DNA from: Yersinia thracica
GTDB taxonomy: Bacteria > Pseudomonadota > Gammaproteobacteria > Enterobacterales > Enterobacteriaceae
Length of the DNA: 48,297 bases
Reading direction: 5' to 3'
Assembly: GCF_902170565.1 (NCBI RefSeq)
Contig: NZ_CABHXX010000057.1
Location: 1 to 48,297 of the forward strand
The notes beneath the pieces are model-generated. The model was given only the letters and a program-made list of their open reading frames with translations. It searched no databases and was not told the origin of the DNA. Below are positions 40,969 through 48,297 of this stretch, piece after piece. Position numbers and translations under genes: made by a program. Every line of letters begins with the position of its first letter. Within the stretch, counting starts at the first letter, position 1.

Positions 40969-42549
40969 ATGTTAAAAAAGATTACCATTAAAAATGGGCT
41001 TATTGCTCAATTAAGCCTTATGTCATTGATTTTATTAGTTGTTAGTATCATTGGCGTAAATTCAATTCAAGAAAGCTCACGTGCATTACAAGTTATCAAT
41101 CAAATCCAGGGAGAGGAACTGGGGTCGTTATCGAATAGCTTCAATGCCACATTAAGCGCCAGAACTGAAGCCGCGCTGGCAATCCATCAGTTAGAAATTG
41201 GGCTGATTGATGAATCATTAGAAACAGCAAGGCAGGCCGAAGAGTCATTGGCATTGTCACAAAAAGAGATGGCCCATTTTATTCGCGCGGTATCTGAGCG
41301 GGGAGACGGACAGACACTGGCGACTAATATCCAAAAAAGCTATAAAGATTATGTGGATAAGGGTGTGACTCCCATGCTGGTTGCTATTAAAGCGGGCTAT
41401 GCGGATGAGTATTATGAGGTGCTGGAAAAGAGCATTACTGCTATCAGTAAAGCTTTTAATAATGATGTCGTGGCTTTTCGCAGTTATGCGCAGAATGCTG
41501 GCCATCTACAAATTGATAAAGCCAATAGTGCCGCCAATATCAAACTGACGATCATTGTGGTTGCGGGGATAATTACCTTAACTTCTGCGGTGTTGGCTTG
41601 GTTTGCGCTTAAATACATTATCTTGCGGCCATTGGAGCAATCAATTCATCAGTTGGAATATATAGCCGCTGGTGATTTAACCCGCAGTATTAACAGTGAA
41701 GGCAACACGGAATTGGCTCGGCTAGCAAGAGCACTGGAAACCATGCAGCAATCTCTGGTGGTGTCGGTCAGTCATGTTCGTGATGTTGGTGGGCAAATTG
41801 GGGTGGGTTCGCGGGAGTTAGCCGCAGGTAACACCCATTTAGCTGAACGAACGGAAGAATCGGCATCTTCATTAGAACAGACTGCGGCCAGTATGGAGCA
41901 GTTGACCTCGACAGTGAAAATGAATGCTGAAAACTCAGATCAGGCTAATCGCCTGGCGATGAGTGTGTCGGACATCGCCAATAAAGGCAGCAAAGTTGTC
42001 AGCCATGTGGTTGATAAAATGCAGGCAATTACCACCAGTTCGCGCCGCATCTCCGATATTATTGCAGTCATTGACGGCATTGCGTTTCAGACTAACATTC
42101 TGGCGCTTAACGCCGCAGTTGAAGCAGCCAGAGCCGGTGAGCAGGGCCGTGGTTTTGCGGTGGTCGCGGGTGAAGTTCGTAACCTGGCACAGCGCAGCGC
42201 GCAATCAGCAAAAGAAATTAAAAATTTGATTATGGAGTCGCAAAGTCGTGTGCGGGAAGGTGCGGATATGGCTGAATCCGCAGGGAAAACTATGCATGAG
42301 ATTGCTGATGAAGTCAGTCGCGTGACTGCATTGATGCGCGAGATATCAGCAGCTTCTTATGAGCAAAGTAGCGGTATTGAACAAGTGAATGTGGCAATTG
42401 CTCAAATGGATCAGGTTGCGCAGCAGAACGCGACACTGGTCGAACAGGCCGCTGCGGCGACGCGTTCATTGGAGGAGCAAGCTGATGCATTGTCAGCCAG
42501 TATGGCGGTATTTAAATTACAGGGTGATGAGCTGGCGATTGTGGCATAA
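40969..42549 (+). CDS. Methyl-accepting chemotaxis protein
   Basis: Membrane chemoreceptor signalling to CheA/CheW; ligand unknown. 526 residues: first membrane segment about 10-31, a helical periplasmic domain (about 32-190; size fits a four-helix bundle), second segment about 191-217, HAMP (about 218-270), and the cytoplasmic bundle with the conserved tip [20 protein letters not shown] (about 364-383) and [19 protein letters not shown]. It ends [10 protein letters not shown] and lacks the C-terminal NWETF-type pentapeptide that tethers CheR and CheB, so it probably relies on other receptors for methylation. A sigma-28-like promoter precedes it. It occupies the place where E. coli has ytfQRT-yjfF. 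Confidence 0.93.
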   Translation: MLKKITIKNGLIAQLSLMSLILLVVSIIGVNSIQESSRALQVINQIQGEELGSLSNSFNATLSARTEAALAIHQLEIGLIDESLETARQAEESLALSQKEMAHFIRAVSERGDGQTLATNIQKSYKDYVDKGVTPMLVAIKAGYADEYYEVLEKSITAISKAFNNDVVAFRSYAQNAGHLQIDKANSAANIKLTIIVVAGIITLTSAVLAWFALKYIILRPLEQSIHQLEYIAAGDLTRSINSEGNTELARLARALETMQQSLVVSVSHVRDVGGQIGVGSRELAAGNTHLAERTEESASSLEQTAASMEQLTSTVKMNAENSDQANRLAMSVSDIANKGSKVVSHVVDKMQAITTSSRRISDIIAVIDGIAFQTNILALNAAVEAARAGEQGRGFAVVAGEVRNLAQRSAQSAKEIKNLIMESQSRVREGADMAESAGKTMHEIADEVSRVTALMREISAASYEQSSGIEQVNVAIAQMDQVAQQNATLVEQAAAATRSLEEQADALSASMAVFKLQGDELAIVA

Positions 42550-42551
42550 AA

Positions 42552-42575
42552 AACAGCGGCTTAGTGGCCGCTGTT
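42552..42575 (-). terminator. Terminator reading from fbp
   Basis: Nine-base-pair stem aacagcggc (42552-42560) with gccgctgtt (42567-42575), loop ttagtg. The A run at 42548-42553 is a T run on the minus strand, so this mainly serves fbp; the stem sits directly after the chemoreceptor stop. Confidence 0.8.
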
Positions 42576-42598
42576 CTCGGATACAAAACGTCAATATC

Positions 42599-42622
42599 AA
42601 GCCACTCAATAGGTGGCTTTTA
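42599..42622 (+). terminator. Terminator of the chemoreceptor gene
   Basis: Stem aagccac (42599-42605) with gtggctt (42613-42619), loop tcaatag, followed by TT. It lies immediately beyond the fbp stop on the other strand; the convergent pair therefore ends at two interleaved hairpins. Confidence 0.75.
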
Positions 42623-42627
42623 TGATA

Positions 42628-43641
42628 TTACTGAGCTTCTTCATCCGGGAATTTGGCGATAAAGCCTTCGGCATCTTCCACCATGGATTTAGTCCCGACG
42701 AAGAAAGGTGCGCGCTGATGCAGTTTCTCCGGCACGATATCCAGAATGCGGTTAACCCCATCAGTGGCTTTCCCGCCAGCTTGTTCTGCCAGGAACGCCA
42801 TTGGATTGCATTCGTACAGCAAACGCAGTTTCCCTTGCGGATGGCTGGCGGTACTTGGATAAATATAAATCCCGCCTTTCAATAGGTTACGATGGAAGTC
42901 AGCCACCAATGAGCCAATATAGCGCGAGGTATAAGGGCGGTGAGTGGCTTCATCCTGCTCCTGGCAATACTTAATGTATTTCTTCACACCCAGAGGGAAT
43001 TTAATGTAGTTCCCTTCGTTGATGGAATACATGCAACCGGTTGCGGGATAACGCACTTTTTCGCCGGATAAACAGAAAACACCCAGTGACGGATCATAAG
43101 TGAAAGTATGGACGCCATAACCCGTGGTATACACCAACATGGTTGAAGAACCGTACACCACGTAACCTGCGGCAACTTGTTTGGTGCCAGGTTGCAGGAA
43201 GTCAGCTTCAGTAATCGGTGTACCAAATGGGGTGATGCGACGATAGATGGAGAAAATAGTACCGACGGACACATTCACGTCAATATTTGAAGAACCATCC
43301 AGTGGGTCCATCAGAACCACATATTTGGCATTTTCTGCGCGGCCACCATCAAAGATAACAATGTCATCTTCTTCTTCGGAAGCGATACCGGCCACTTCGC
43401 CACGCGCTTTTAGGGCTGCTTTCAATTTTTCATTGGCAAACAAGTCCAGTTTCATCTGGTCTTCGCCCTGAATATTTGAAACACCGCTCGCACCTAAAAT
43501 ATCAACCAGACCTGCTTTGTTGATGTCGCGATGAATGATTTTTGCGCCGAGTTTGATTGCTGAAAGTAATGCAGTTAATTCGCCGGTGGCGTGAGAGAAA
43601 TCTAGCTGCTTCTCAACGATGAATTCGCCTAACGTTTTCAT
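42628..43641 (-). CDS. fbp: Fructose-1,6-bisphosphatase class I
   Basis: Gluconeogenic enzyme dephosphorylating fructose 1,6-bisphosphate. 337 residues (E. coli 332). Metal-binding motif [14 protein letters not shown] (about 115-128) and [12 protein letters not shown]; the substrate loop around [22 protein letters not shown] and [16 protein letters not shown] follow. The frame is open to 43746 but the true start is the ATG at 43639-43641 ([12 protein letters not shown]), matching the family. It diverges from mpl, as in E. coli. Confidence 0.97.
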   Translation of the reverse strand: MKTLGEFIVEKQLDFSHATGELTALLSAIKLGAKIIHRDINKAGLVDILGASGVSNIQGEDQMKLDLFANEKLKAALKARGEVAGIASEEEDDIVIFDGGRAENAKYVVLMDPLDGSSNIDVNVSVGTIFSIYRRITPFGTPITEADFLQPGTKQVAAGYVVYGSSTMLVYTTGYGVHTFTYDPSLGVFCLSGEKVRYPATGCMYSINEGNYIKFPLGVKKYIKYCQEQDEATHRPYTSRYIGSLVADFHRNLLKGGIYIYPSTASHPQGKLRLLYECNPMAFLAEQAGGKATDGVNRILDIVPEKLHQRAPFFVGTKSMVEDAEGFIAKFPDEEAQ

Positions 43642-43811
43642 GACACAATCCCTGAATCTACGGTTAAATATCGATTTATTAACGAACAACTCACTTAATG
43701 GCAGCAGTGTAGCCCAAAGGTGAGAATGATTCATAGGCAATTCCATTTCTTCTCTTTGATTCTGAGCGGTAGAATGGTGACAAACTCGAAGCTTATTAAT
43801 ACGGAAAATTT

Positions 43812-45197
43812 ATGCGCATTCACATATTAGGTATCTGCGGCACTTTTATGGGCGGCCTGGCTATGCTTGCTCGCTCATTAGGTCATGAAGTGACGGGATC
43901 GGATGCTAACGTGTATCCACCGATGAGCACATTGCTGGAGAATCAAGGGATCAACTTGATCCAGGGATATTCTCCGGCTCAACTGGATCCCGCTCCAGAT
44001 CTCGTCATCATCGGCAATGCCATGACTCGCGGAAATCCCTGTGTTGAAGCGGTATTGGAACGCGGCATTCCTTATACTTCTGGCCCACAATGGCTGCATG
44101 ATCATGTGTTGCCAGAGCGCTGGGTATTGGCCATCGCCGGTACCCACGGTAAAACCACCACTGCCGGGATGGTGACCTGGATACTGGAAGCTTGCGGCTA
44201 TGAGCCCGGTTTTGTCATTGGTGGCGTGCCGGGTAATTTCGATGTCTCCGCCCGTTTAGGTCATAGCCCATTCTTTGTTATTGAAGCGGATGAATATGAT
44301 TGCGCCTTCTTTGATAAACGCTCTAAATTTGTTCACTACAGCCCAAGAACTTTGGTCATGAATAACCTCGAGTTCGATCATGCTGATATCTTTGATGATC
44401 TTAAGGCGATCCAGAAGCAATTCCATCATTTGGTGCGCTTAGTTCCAGGAACAGGCAAAATTATCGTGCCGGATAATGACAATCATTTGAAACAAGTGAT
44501 GACAATGGGCTGCTGGAGTGAACAAGAACTGGTGGGCGAAACGGGCAGTTGGTTTGCCCGTAAAGTTGCGGTAGATGCCAGTGTCTATGAAGTGTTCCTC
44601 GACAATGAGTTAGTGGGCGAGGTCAGCTGGTCATTGGTGGGCGAGCATAATATGCATAATGGTTTGATGGCCATTGCCGCCGCCCGTCATGTCGGCGTGT
44701 TACCGGCAGATGCTTGTCGGGCACTGGGTGATTTTATTAATGCGCGTCGCCGGTTGGAATTACGCGGTGAAGCTCATGGTGTTACGGTTTACGATGATTT
44801 TGCTCATCACCCCACGGCAATTCTCGCAACACTGGCGGCCCTGCGCAGCAAAGTGGGCGGAACCGCACGCATTCTGGCTGTACTAGAACCGCGTTCTAAC
44901 ACCATGAAGTTAGGTATGTGTAAAAATGAACTCGCGCCGTCATTGGGCCGTGCTGATGAAGTATTCCTGTTCCAGCCGCAGCATATTCCTTGGCAAGTCG
45001 TCGAAGTTGCCGAAGCCTGTATTCAGCCAGCGCATTGGAGTGCTGATATTGATACGTTAGTTGATATGGTTATCAAAACAGCGCAACCAGGGGATCACAT
45101 TCTGGTGATGAGTAATGGCGGTTTTGGCGGGATTCACGACAAGTTATTGAATGAATTGAGTAAAAAAGAAGAGCACGAAGCGCAATCTCAGGAATAA
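43812..45197 (+). CDS. mpl: UDP-N-acetylmuramate:L-alanyl-gamma-D-glutamyl-meso-diaminopimelate ligase
   Basis: Murein-recycling ligase that reattaches the recovered tripeptide to UDP-MurNAc. 461 residues (E. coli 457). Mur-ligase features: N-terminal IHILGICGTFMGG, P-loop AGTHGKTTTAGM (about residues 109-120), central FVIEADEYDCAFFDKRSKF, and C-terminal YDDFAHHPTAI and LEPRSNTMKLG. Separated from the divergent fbp by 170 bases containing AT-rich promoter sequence. It is the last gene that follows the E. coli 96-min order. Confidence 0.97.
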   Translation: MRIHILGICGTFMGGLAMLARSLGHEVTGSDANVYPPMSTLLENQGINLIQGYSPAQLDPAPDLVIIGNAMTRGNPCVEAVLERGIPYTSGPQWLHDHVLPERWVLAIAGTHGKTTTAGMVTWILEACGYEPGFVIGGVPGNFDVSARLGHSPFFVIEADEYDCAFFDKRSKFVHYSPRTLVMNNLEFDHADIFDDLKAIQKQFHHLVRLVPGTGKIIVPDNDNHLKQVMTMGCWSEQELVGETGSWFARKVAVDASVYEVFLDNELVGEVSWSLVGEHNMHNGLMAIAAARHVGVLPADACRALGDFINARRRLELRGEAHGVTVYDDFAHHPTAILATLAALRSKVGGTARILAVLEPRSNTMKLGMCKNELAPSLGRADEVFLFQPQHIPWQVVEVAEACIQPAHWSADIDTLVDMVIKTAQPGDHILVMSNGGFGGIHDKLLNELSKKEEHEAQSQE

Positions 45198-45203
45198 GTC
45201 GGA

Positions 45204-45229
45204 TAAAAAAATCCCCCGCATAGCGGGGG
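45204..45229 (-). terminator. Hairpin downstream of mpl
   Basis: Stem cccccgc (45213-45219) with gcggggg (45223-45229), loop ata. Seven A residues precede it (45205-45211), giving a T run on the minus strand; the plus side has TAAAAG. It may stop mpl weakly and minus-strand transcripts strongly. Confidence 0.6.
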
Positions 45230-45373
45230 TAAAAGGGTTCGTCGGATAGACGACGAGGGATTATTCTGTTGCAGTGCTGATTTAATTCGCCAACTTGTTT
45301 CAATCGATACTCTATTCAATATGCTGGAAATGAATGTTTCAATAGATTGAATAAACCATCATGCTGGAAAGTA

Positions 45374-45392
45374 TGCCCCTACGAGCGGGGCA
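45374..45392 (-). terminator. Terminator after yhcN
   Basis: Stem tgcccc (45374-45379) with ggggca (45387-45392), 27 bases beyond the yhcN stop on the minus strand, followed by a short mixed T tract. Confidence 0.6.
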
Positions 45393-45418
45393 TTTACTTT
45401 CATGCTTAGCGCATAATC

Positions 45419-45682
45419 TTATTTGTAAATCTTAGCTGTTGCGTGCCAATTATTTTCTTCACGAGCTTCAATCACTTTGTAAGCTTTAGCGCCCATGGCA
45501 TCGGCTTTCTCAGACAGCGCCTGACGAATATCAGAAGGTGCGCCATTCAGGCCACTGACGGTAATAGTGCCCATCGGCTGTAAGTTCGTGGCTTGGTTTT
45601 CGCTGATTGAATCAGCTGCAAAAACACCAAATGACAGTGCAGATAGAATGCTCATGGTCGCGATAGTAGTTTTAACTTTCAT
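45419..45682 (-). CDS. yhcN: Periplasmic stress protein YhcN (DUF1471)
   Basis: 87 residues, the same size as E. coli YhcN, which is linked to acid and peroxide stress. Signal peptide MKVKTTIATMSILSALSFGVFA with cleavage before ADS, then a DUF1471 domain with MGTITVSGLNGAPSDIRQAL and ending WHATAKIYK. It lies downstream of argR on the same strand, as in E. coli. A CRP-like palindrome at 45720-45741 lies about 40 bases upstream of its start. Confidence 0.92.
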   Translation of the reverse strand: MKVKTTIATMSILSALSFGVFAADSISENQATNLQPMGTITVSGLNGAPSDIRQALSEKADAMGAKAYKVIEAREENNWHATAKIYK

Positions 45683-45719
45683 ATTATTGCCTCTATTTAT
45701 TCTTTTATCACTTCACAGG

Positions 45720-45741
45720 AAGTGTGATTTACGTCACGAAA
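45720..45741. promoter_or_regulatory. CRP-like site upstream of yhcN
   Basis: TGTGA at 45723-45727, six bases, then TCACG at 45734-45738: nine of the ten core positions of the CRP consensus (TGTGA-N6-TCACA). Placed 40 to 60 bases upstream of the yhcN ATG on the minus strand. CRP control of yhcN is not something I know to be established, so this is a sequence match only. Confidence 0.45.
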
Positions 45742-46050
45742 ATGAGTATACATCTAGTAACTGAGAATATTAATAGTCCGCTAATAATATTTAGCGTCAC
45801 TTTACCCTTGGTTATTACTTTTTAAGAACTAAAAGGAATAAAAAATGATTAAAAAACAGCAAGTTTGTTAAAAAAGATATTGATTTCAATGAAATGAGTG
45901 TTTTTGACTAAAAGTGCGAAAGAGTCTGGTGGGTTTGACCATTGATAAGAGGAAAACAGAATTATTTTGTGGCGCAGAGAGAAGTAGGGAGTCGGATACC
46001 CTGGTTAAGAGTTAAAGGGGCAGATGATAAAGAGAATAGAGGAACAGGCT

Positions 46051-46080
46051 CAAAAACATAATGCGGCGCATCACGCCGCA
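46051..46080 (-). terminator. Rho-independent terminator after argR
   Basis: Seven-base-pair stem tgcggcg (46062-46068) with cgccgca (46074-46080), loop catca. The adjacent A-rich run at 46051-46061 reads TTATGTTTTTG on the minus strand, after the hairpin. Confidence 0.85.
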
Positions 46081-46097
46081 CCAGATAAAGTGCCGAG

Positions 46098-46571
<474 letters not shown>

Positions 46572-46596
46572 TTATGCCCTGAACAGTCAATCGTGA

Positions 46597-46634
46597 ATAG
46601 GATTATTATGCATATAAATGAATTTTTATGCAAC
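46597..46634. promoter_or_regulatory. ArgR operator: two ARG boxes upstream of argR
   Basis: Downstream box 46617-46634: TGAAT, TTTT, ATGCA core (one mismatch to TGAAT-N4-ATTCA). Upstream box 46597-46614: AGGAT and ATGCA arms (weaker left arm). They are separated by two bases. Known: enterobacterial ARG boxes are usually three apart, but two in the argR operator itself. The pair is 29 to 66 bases upstream of the argR ATG. Confidence 0.65.
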
Positions 46635-46948
46635 ATGACTATGGAGTATTGGCGATAAAAGCCCTGATATCAAGGTGCGCTGGAATGTTAACATCATCTT
46701 ACTGTTACAATTATGCTAAATATGCTTTTATTAACATTTGGTTTGAGTAGCTAAAATGTTATTAAAATGATGTTGTTTTGATGTGAAAAAAGGGTGTAAT
46801 GTAACCGCCGATTAACCTGTCATGAATACTGCGAGGAATTTTAGAATAATGTGCGCTATATCATTAATGAATAAGCGATTTACTCTAAAATATACAAACC
46901 TTATGCGCCTTTTTGATGCGTGATATCTCAATCTGACTGTTAATAGAT

Positions 46949-46964
46949 TGTGTTTAAAATCGCA
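46949..46964. promoter_or_regulatory. Weak CRP-like site upstream of mdh
   Basis: TGTGT (46949-46953), six bases, TCGCA (46960-46964): eight of ten core positions of the CRP consensus. It ends 67 bases before the mdh ATG. E. coli mdh is known to be CRP-activated; here this is a candidate only. Confidence 0.3.
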
Positions 46965-47031
46965 ATAAATTAAGGTTCGTAACTAGATGAATTCACGGCA
47001 AATTTAAATTAAATATAATAAGGAGTATAGG

Positions 47032-47967
47032 ATGAAAGTTGCAGTTCTCGGTGCCGCTGGTGGTATCGGCCAGGCCCTCGCTCTTCTACTCAAGACCCAG
47101 CTTCCTTCAGGTTCAGACCTCTCATTATATGATATCGCGCCAGTGACTCCTGGTGTTGCGGTTGATCTGAGCCATATCCCGACTGCTGTTAATATTAAAG
47201 GCTTCAGCGGTGAAGATGCTACCCCAGCCCTGGAAGGGGCAGATATTGTTCTGATCTCTGCGGGTGTAGCACGTAAACCTGGTATGGATCGTTCAGATCT
47301 GTTCAATGTTAACGCCGGTATCGTACGTAATCTGGTTGAGCAAATCGCGCGTACTTGCCCGAAAGCATTAATCGGTATCATTACTAACCCAGTGAATACC
47401 ACGGTGGCTATCGCAGCTGAAGTGCTGAAAAAAGCCGGTGTTTACGACAAAAACAAATTATTCGGTATTACTACGCTGGATGCCATCCGCTCAAACACCT
47501 TTGTGGCTGAACTGAAAGGCAAACAACCTCAGGATATCGAAGTGCCAGTTATTGGTGGCCACTCAGGTGTGACCATCCTGCCATTACTTTCACAAATTCC
47601 AGGTATCAGCTTCACAGAACAAGAAGTTATTGATCTGACAAAGCGTATCCAGAATGCAGGTACTGAAGTGGTTGAAGCAAAAGCCGGTGGCGGGTCAGCG
47701 ACTCTGTCTATGGGGCAAGCTGCTGCACGCTTTGGTCTTTCTTTGGTTCGCGCTCTGCAAGGCGAAAGCAATGTTGTGGAATGTTCTTACGTTGAAGGCG
47801 ATGGCAAATATGCCCGCTTCTTCGCTCAGCCAATTCTATTGGGCAAAAACGGCGTAGCAGAACGTAAAGATATCGGCAAACTGAGTGCTTTTGAACAACA
47901 AGCGCTGGAAAGCATGCTAGATGTCCTGCACAAAGATATTGAGTTAGGCGAGCAGTTCGTCAAATAA
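47032..47967 (+). CDS. mdh: Malate dehydrogenase
   Basis: NAD-dependent oxidation of malate to oxaloacetate in the TCA cycle. 311 residues, close to E. coli Mdh (312). N-terminal NAD-binding [19 protein letters not shown], the substrate-binding segment [41 protein letters not shown], and the catalytic His in [18 protein letters not shown] precedes the ATG. Followed by two hairpins and then an IS remnant. Confidence 0.98.
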   Translation: MKVAVLGAAGGIGQALALLLKTQLPSGSDLSLYDIAPVTPGVAVDLSHIPTAVNIKGFSGEDATPALEGADIVLISAGVARKPGMDRSDLFNVNAGIVRNLVEQIARTCPKALIGIITNPVNTTVAIAAEVLKKAGVYDKNKLFGITTLDAIRSNTFVAELKGKQPQDIEVPVIGGHSGVTILPLLSQIPGISFTEQEVIDLTKRIQNAGTEVVEAKAGGGSATLSMGQAAARFGLSLVRALQGESNVVECSYVEGDGKYARFFAQPILLGKNGVAERKDIGKLSAFEQQALESMLDVLHKDIELGEQFVK

Positions 47968-47977
47968 CTCGGTGTAG

Positions 47978-48038
47978 CAGGGGCTAAAGTCGCCCCTGAA
48001 ATGACACCATCAACCGCCGAAGCAGTTTATCGGCGGTT
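47978..48038 (+). terminator. Two hairpins after mdh
   Basis: First stem cagggg-c (47978-47984) with gcccctg (47992-47998). Second, stronger: aaccgccga (48012-48020) with tcggcggtt (48030-48038), loop agcagttta, then a short T tract. Together they should end mdh transcription before the IS remnant. Confidence 0.75.
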
Positions 48039-48039
48039 T

Positions 48040-48297
48040 AATGAGATGGTCACCCCCACCCTGTGAGCGGTAAGCTGACAGGGTTTTCTTTTGGAGGGAT
48101 CATCATGCAAAACGTTACGCTCATCGGTATCGATCTTGGTAAGAATTCATTCCATATTCCTTGCCAGGAAAAACACGGCAACCCATTATTACGCAAGAAG
48201 TTTTCCCGTACTCAACTCACCCAGTCACTGCCAGCCTGCTGGCGACCAAATTGGGGGACGGTAAAAACTATGCCAGCAGCCGGGATTTTGCGGCATC
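48040..48297 (+). mobile_element. IS110-family element remnant, cut by the window edge
   Basis: Starts somewhere after the mdh terminator (about 48040-48060; exact end unknown) and continues beyond the window. It contains a leader of about 60 bases with GGAGGG, and a transposase pseudogene. IS110 elements lack classical inverted repeats, so the boundary cannot be read from this side alone. Right end and target not visible. Confidence 0.7.
48105..48297 (+). pseudogene. IS110-type transposase, internally deleted and frameshifted
   Basis: ATG at 48105 behind GGAGG. The first 40 codons read as the N terminus of an IS110-family DEDD transposase: MQNVTLIGIDLGKNSFHI with the first catalytic Asp (residue 10). 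From about 48225 the sequence switches abruptly to a segment that in another frame reads TASLLATKLGDGK and YASSRDFAA (48227 onward), which I recognise as the C-terminal helix-hairpin region of the same family. The middle, roughly 170 to 190 codons by memory of the family, is missing and the two halves are out of frame, so no active enzyme can be made. Partial at the window end. Confidence 0.8.

Larger units (their letters stand above)
45683..46097. other. argR-yhcN gap
   Basis: 415 bases without a convincing gene. The first 60 hold the yhcN ribosome-binding region and a CRP-like site; the last 50 hold the argR terminator. A very short frame at 45844 (MIKKQQVC then stop) follows an AAGGAA but is too small to support. 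The middle is AT-rich. Confidence 0.45.

Overview
The window is enterobacterial chromosome, almost certainly Yersinia or a very close relative (inferred). Most proteins read as close orthologues of Escherichia coli K-12 genes in the same order. The differences are ones I associate with Yersinia: full-length ERIC elements, an AmiB carrying two LysM domains, no ula operon, a chemoreceptor beside ppa, and an IS110-type element of a kind found in Yersinia. About 50 genes are packed with short gaps, overlaps or shared operons; most of the window is core genome rather than accessory DNA.

Layout. (1) 1-435: a tRNA-Gly(GCC) gene, then a 359-base AT-rich gap with two perfect and two near-perfect DnaA boxes. 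It lies where E. coli has the replication-control locus datA (glyVXY to queG). (2) 436-18535: queG diverges from a long co-directional block, nnr-tsaE-amiB-mutL-miaA-hfq-hflX-hflK-hflC-yjeT-purA-nsrR-rnr-rlmB. It covers metabolite repair, tRNA modification, wall splitting, mismatch repair, RNA chaperoning, FtsH control, purine synthesis and NO sensing. (3) 18536-22219: aidB, bsmA, yjfP and yjfY, ending in a full ERIC element. (4) 22220-24102: the rpsF-priB-rpsR-rplI operon with a recognisable promoter and a probable S6:S18-binding leader. (5) 24103-40151: an exported orphan, ytfB, fklB, ytfE (with an NsrR operator), cpdB, cysQ, ytfJ, ytfK, paeA (ytfL), msrA, a second ERIC element, tamA-tamB-ytfP. 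(6) 40152-45230: ppa, a methyl-accepting chemotaxis protein with a sigma-28-like promoter, fbp and mpl. In E. coli the ytfQRT-yjfF transporter sits where the chemoreceptor is. (7) 45231-48297: yhcN-argR-mdh, which in E. coli lies far away at about 73 min, so a rearrangement junction falls between mpl and yhcN. The window ends in an internally deleted, frameshifted IS110-type transposase remnant.

Links between genes: NsrR (14704) probably represses ytfE (27104) through a 23-base operator at 27137-27159. ArgR has two ARG boxes in its own promoter region. HflK and HflC are the paired FtsH regulators. TamA and TamB overlap by four bases and form one envelope machine. BsmA, YjfY and YhcN are three DUF1471-type small envelope proteins in one window.

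I found no CRISPR array, prophage, toxin-antitoxin pair or defence island, and no convincing undescribed multigene system. The items most worth a second look are the datA-like DnaA-box cluster, the chemoreceptor insertion, the ERIC element just upstream of tamA, three GTTTACAGT repeats upstream of msrA, the unassigned secreted protein at 24147-24599, and the broken IS. No database search was run; identities rest on remembered family sequences and gene order.
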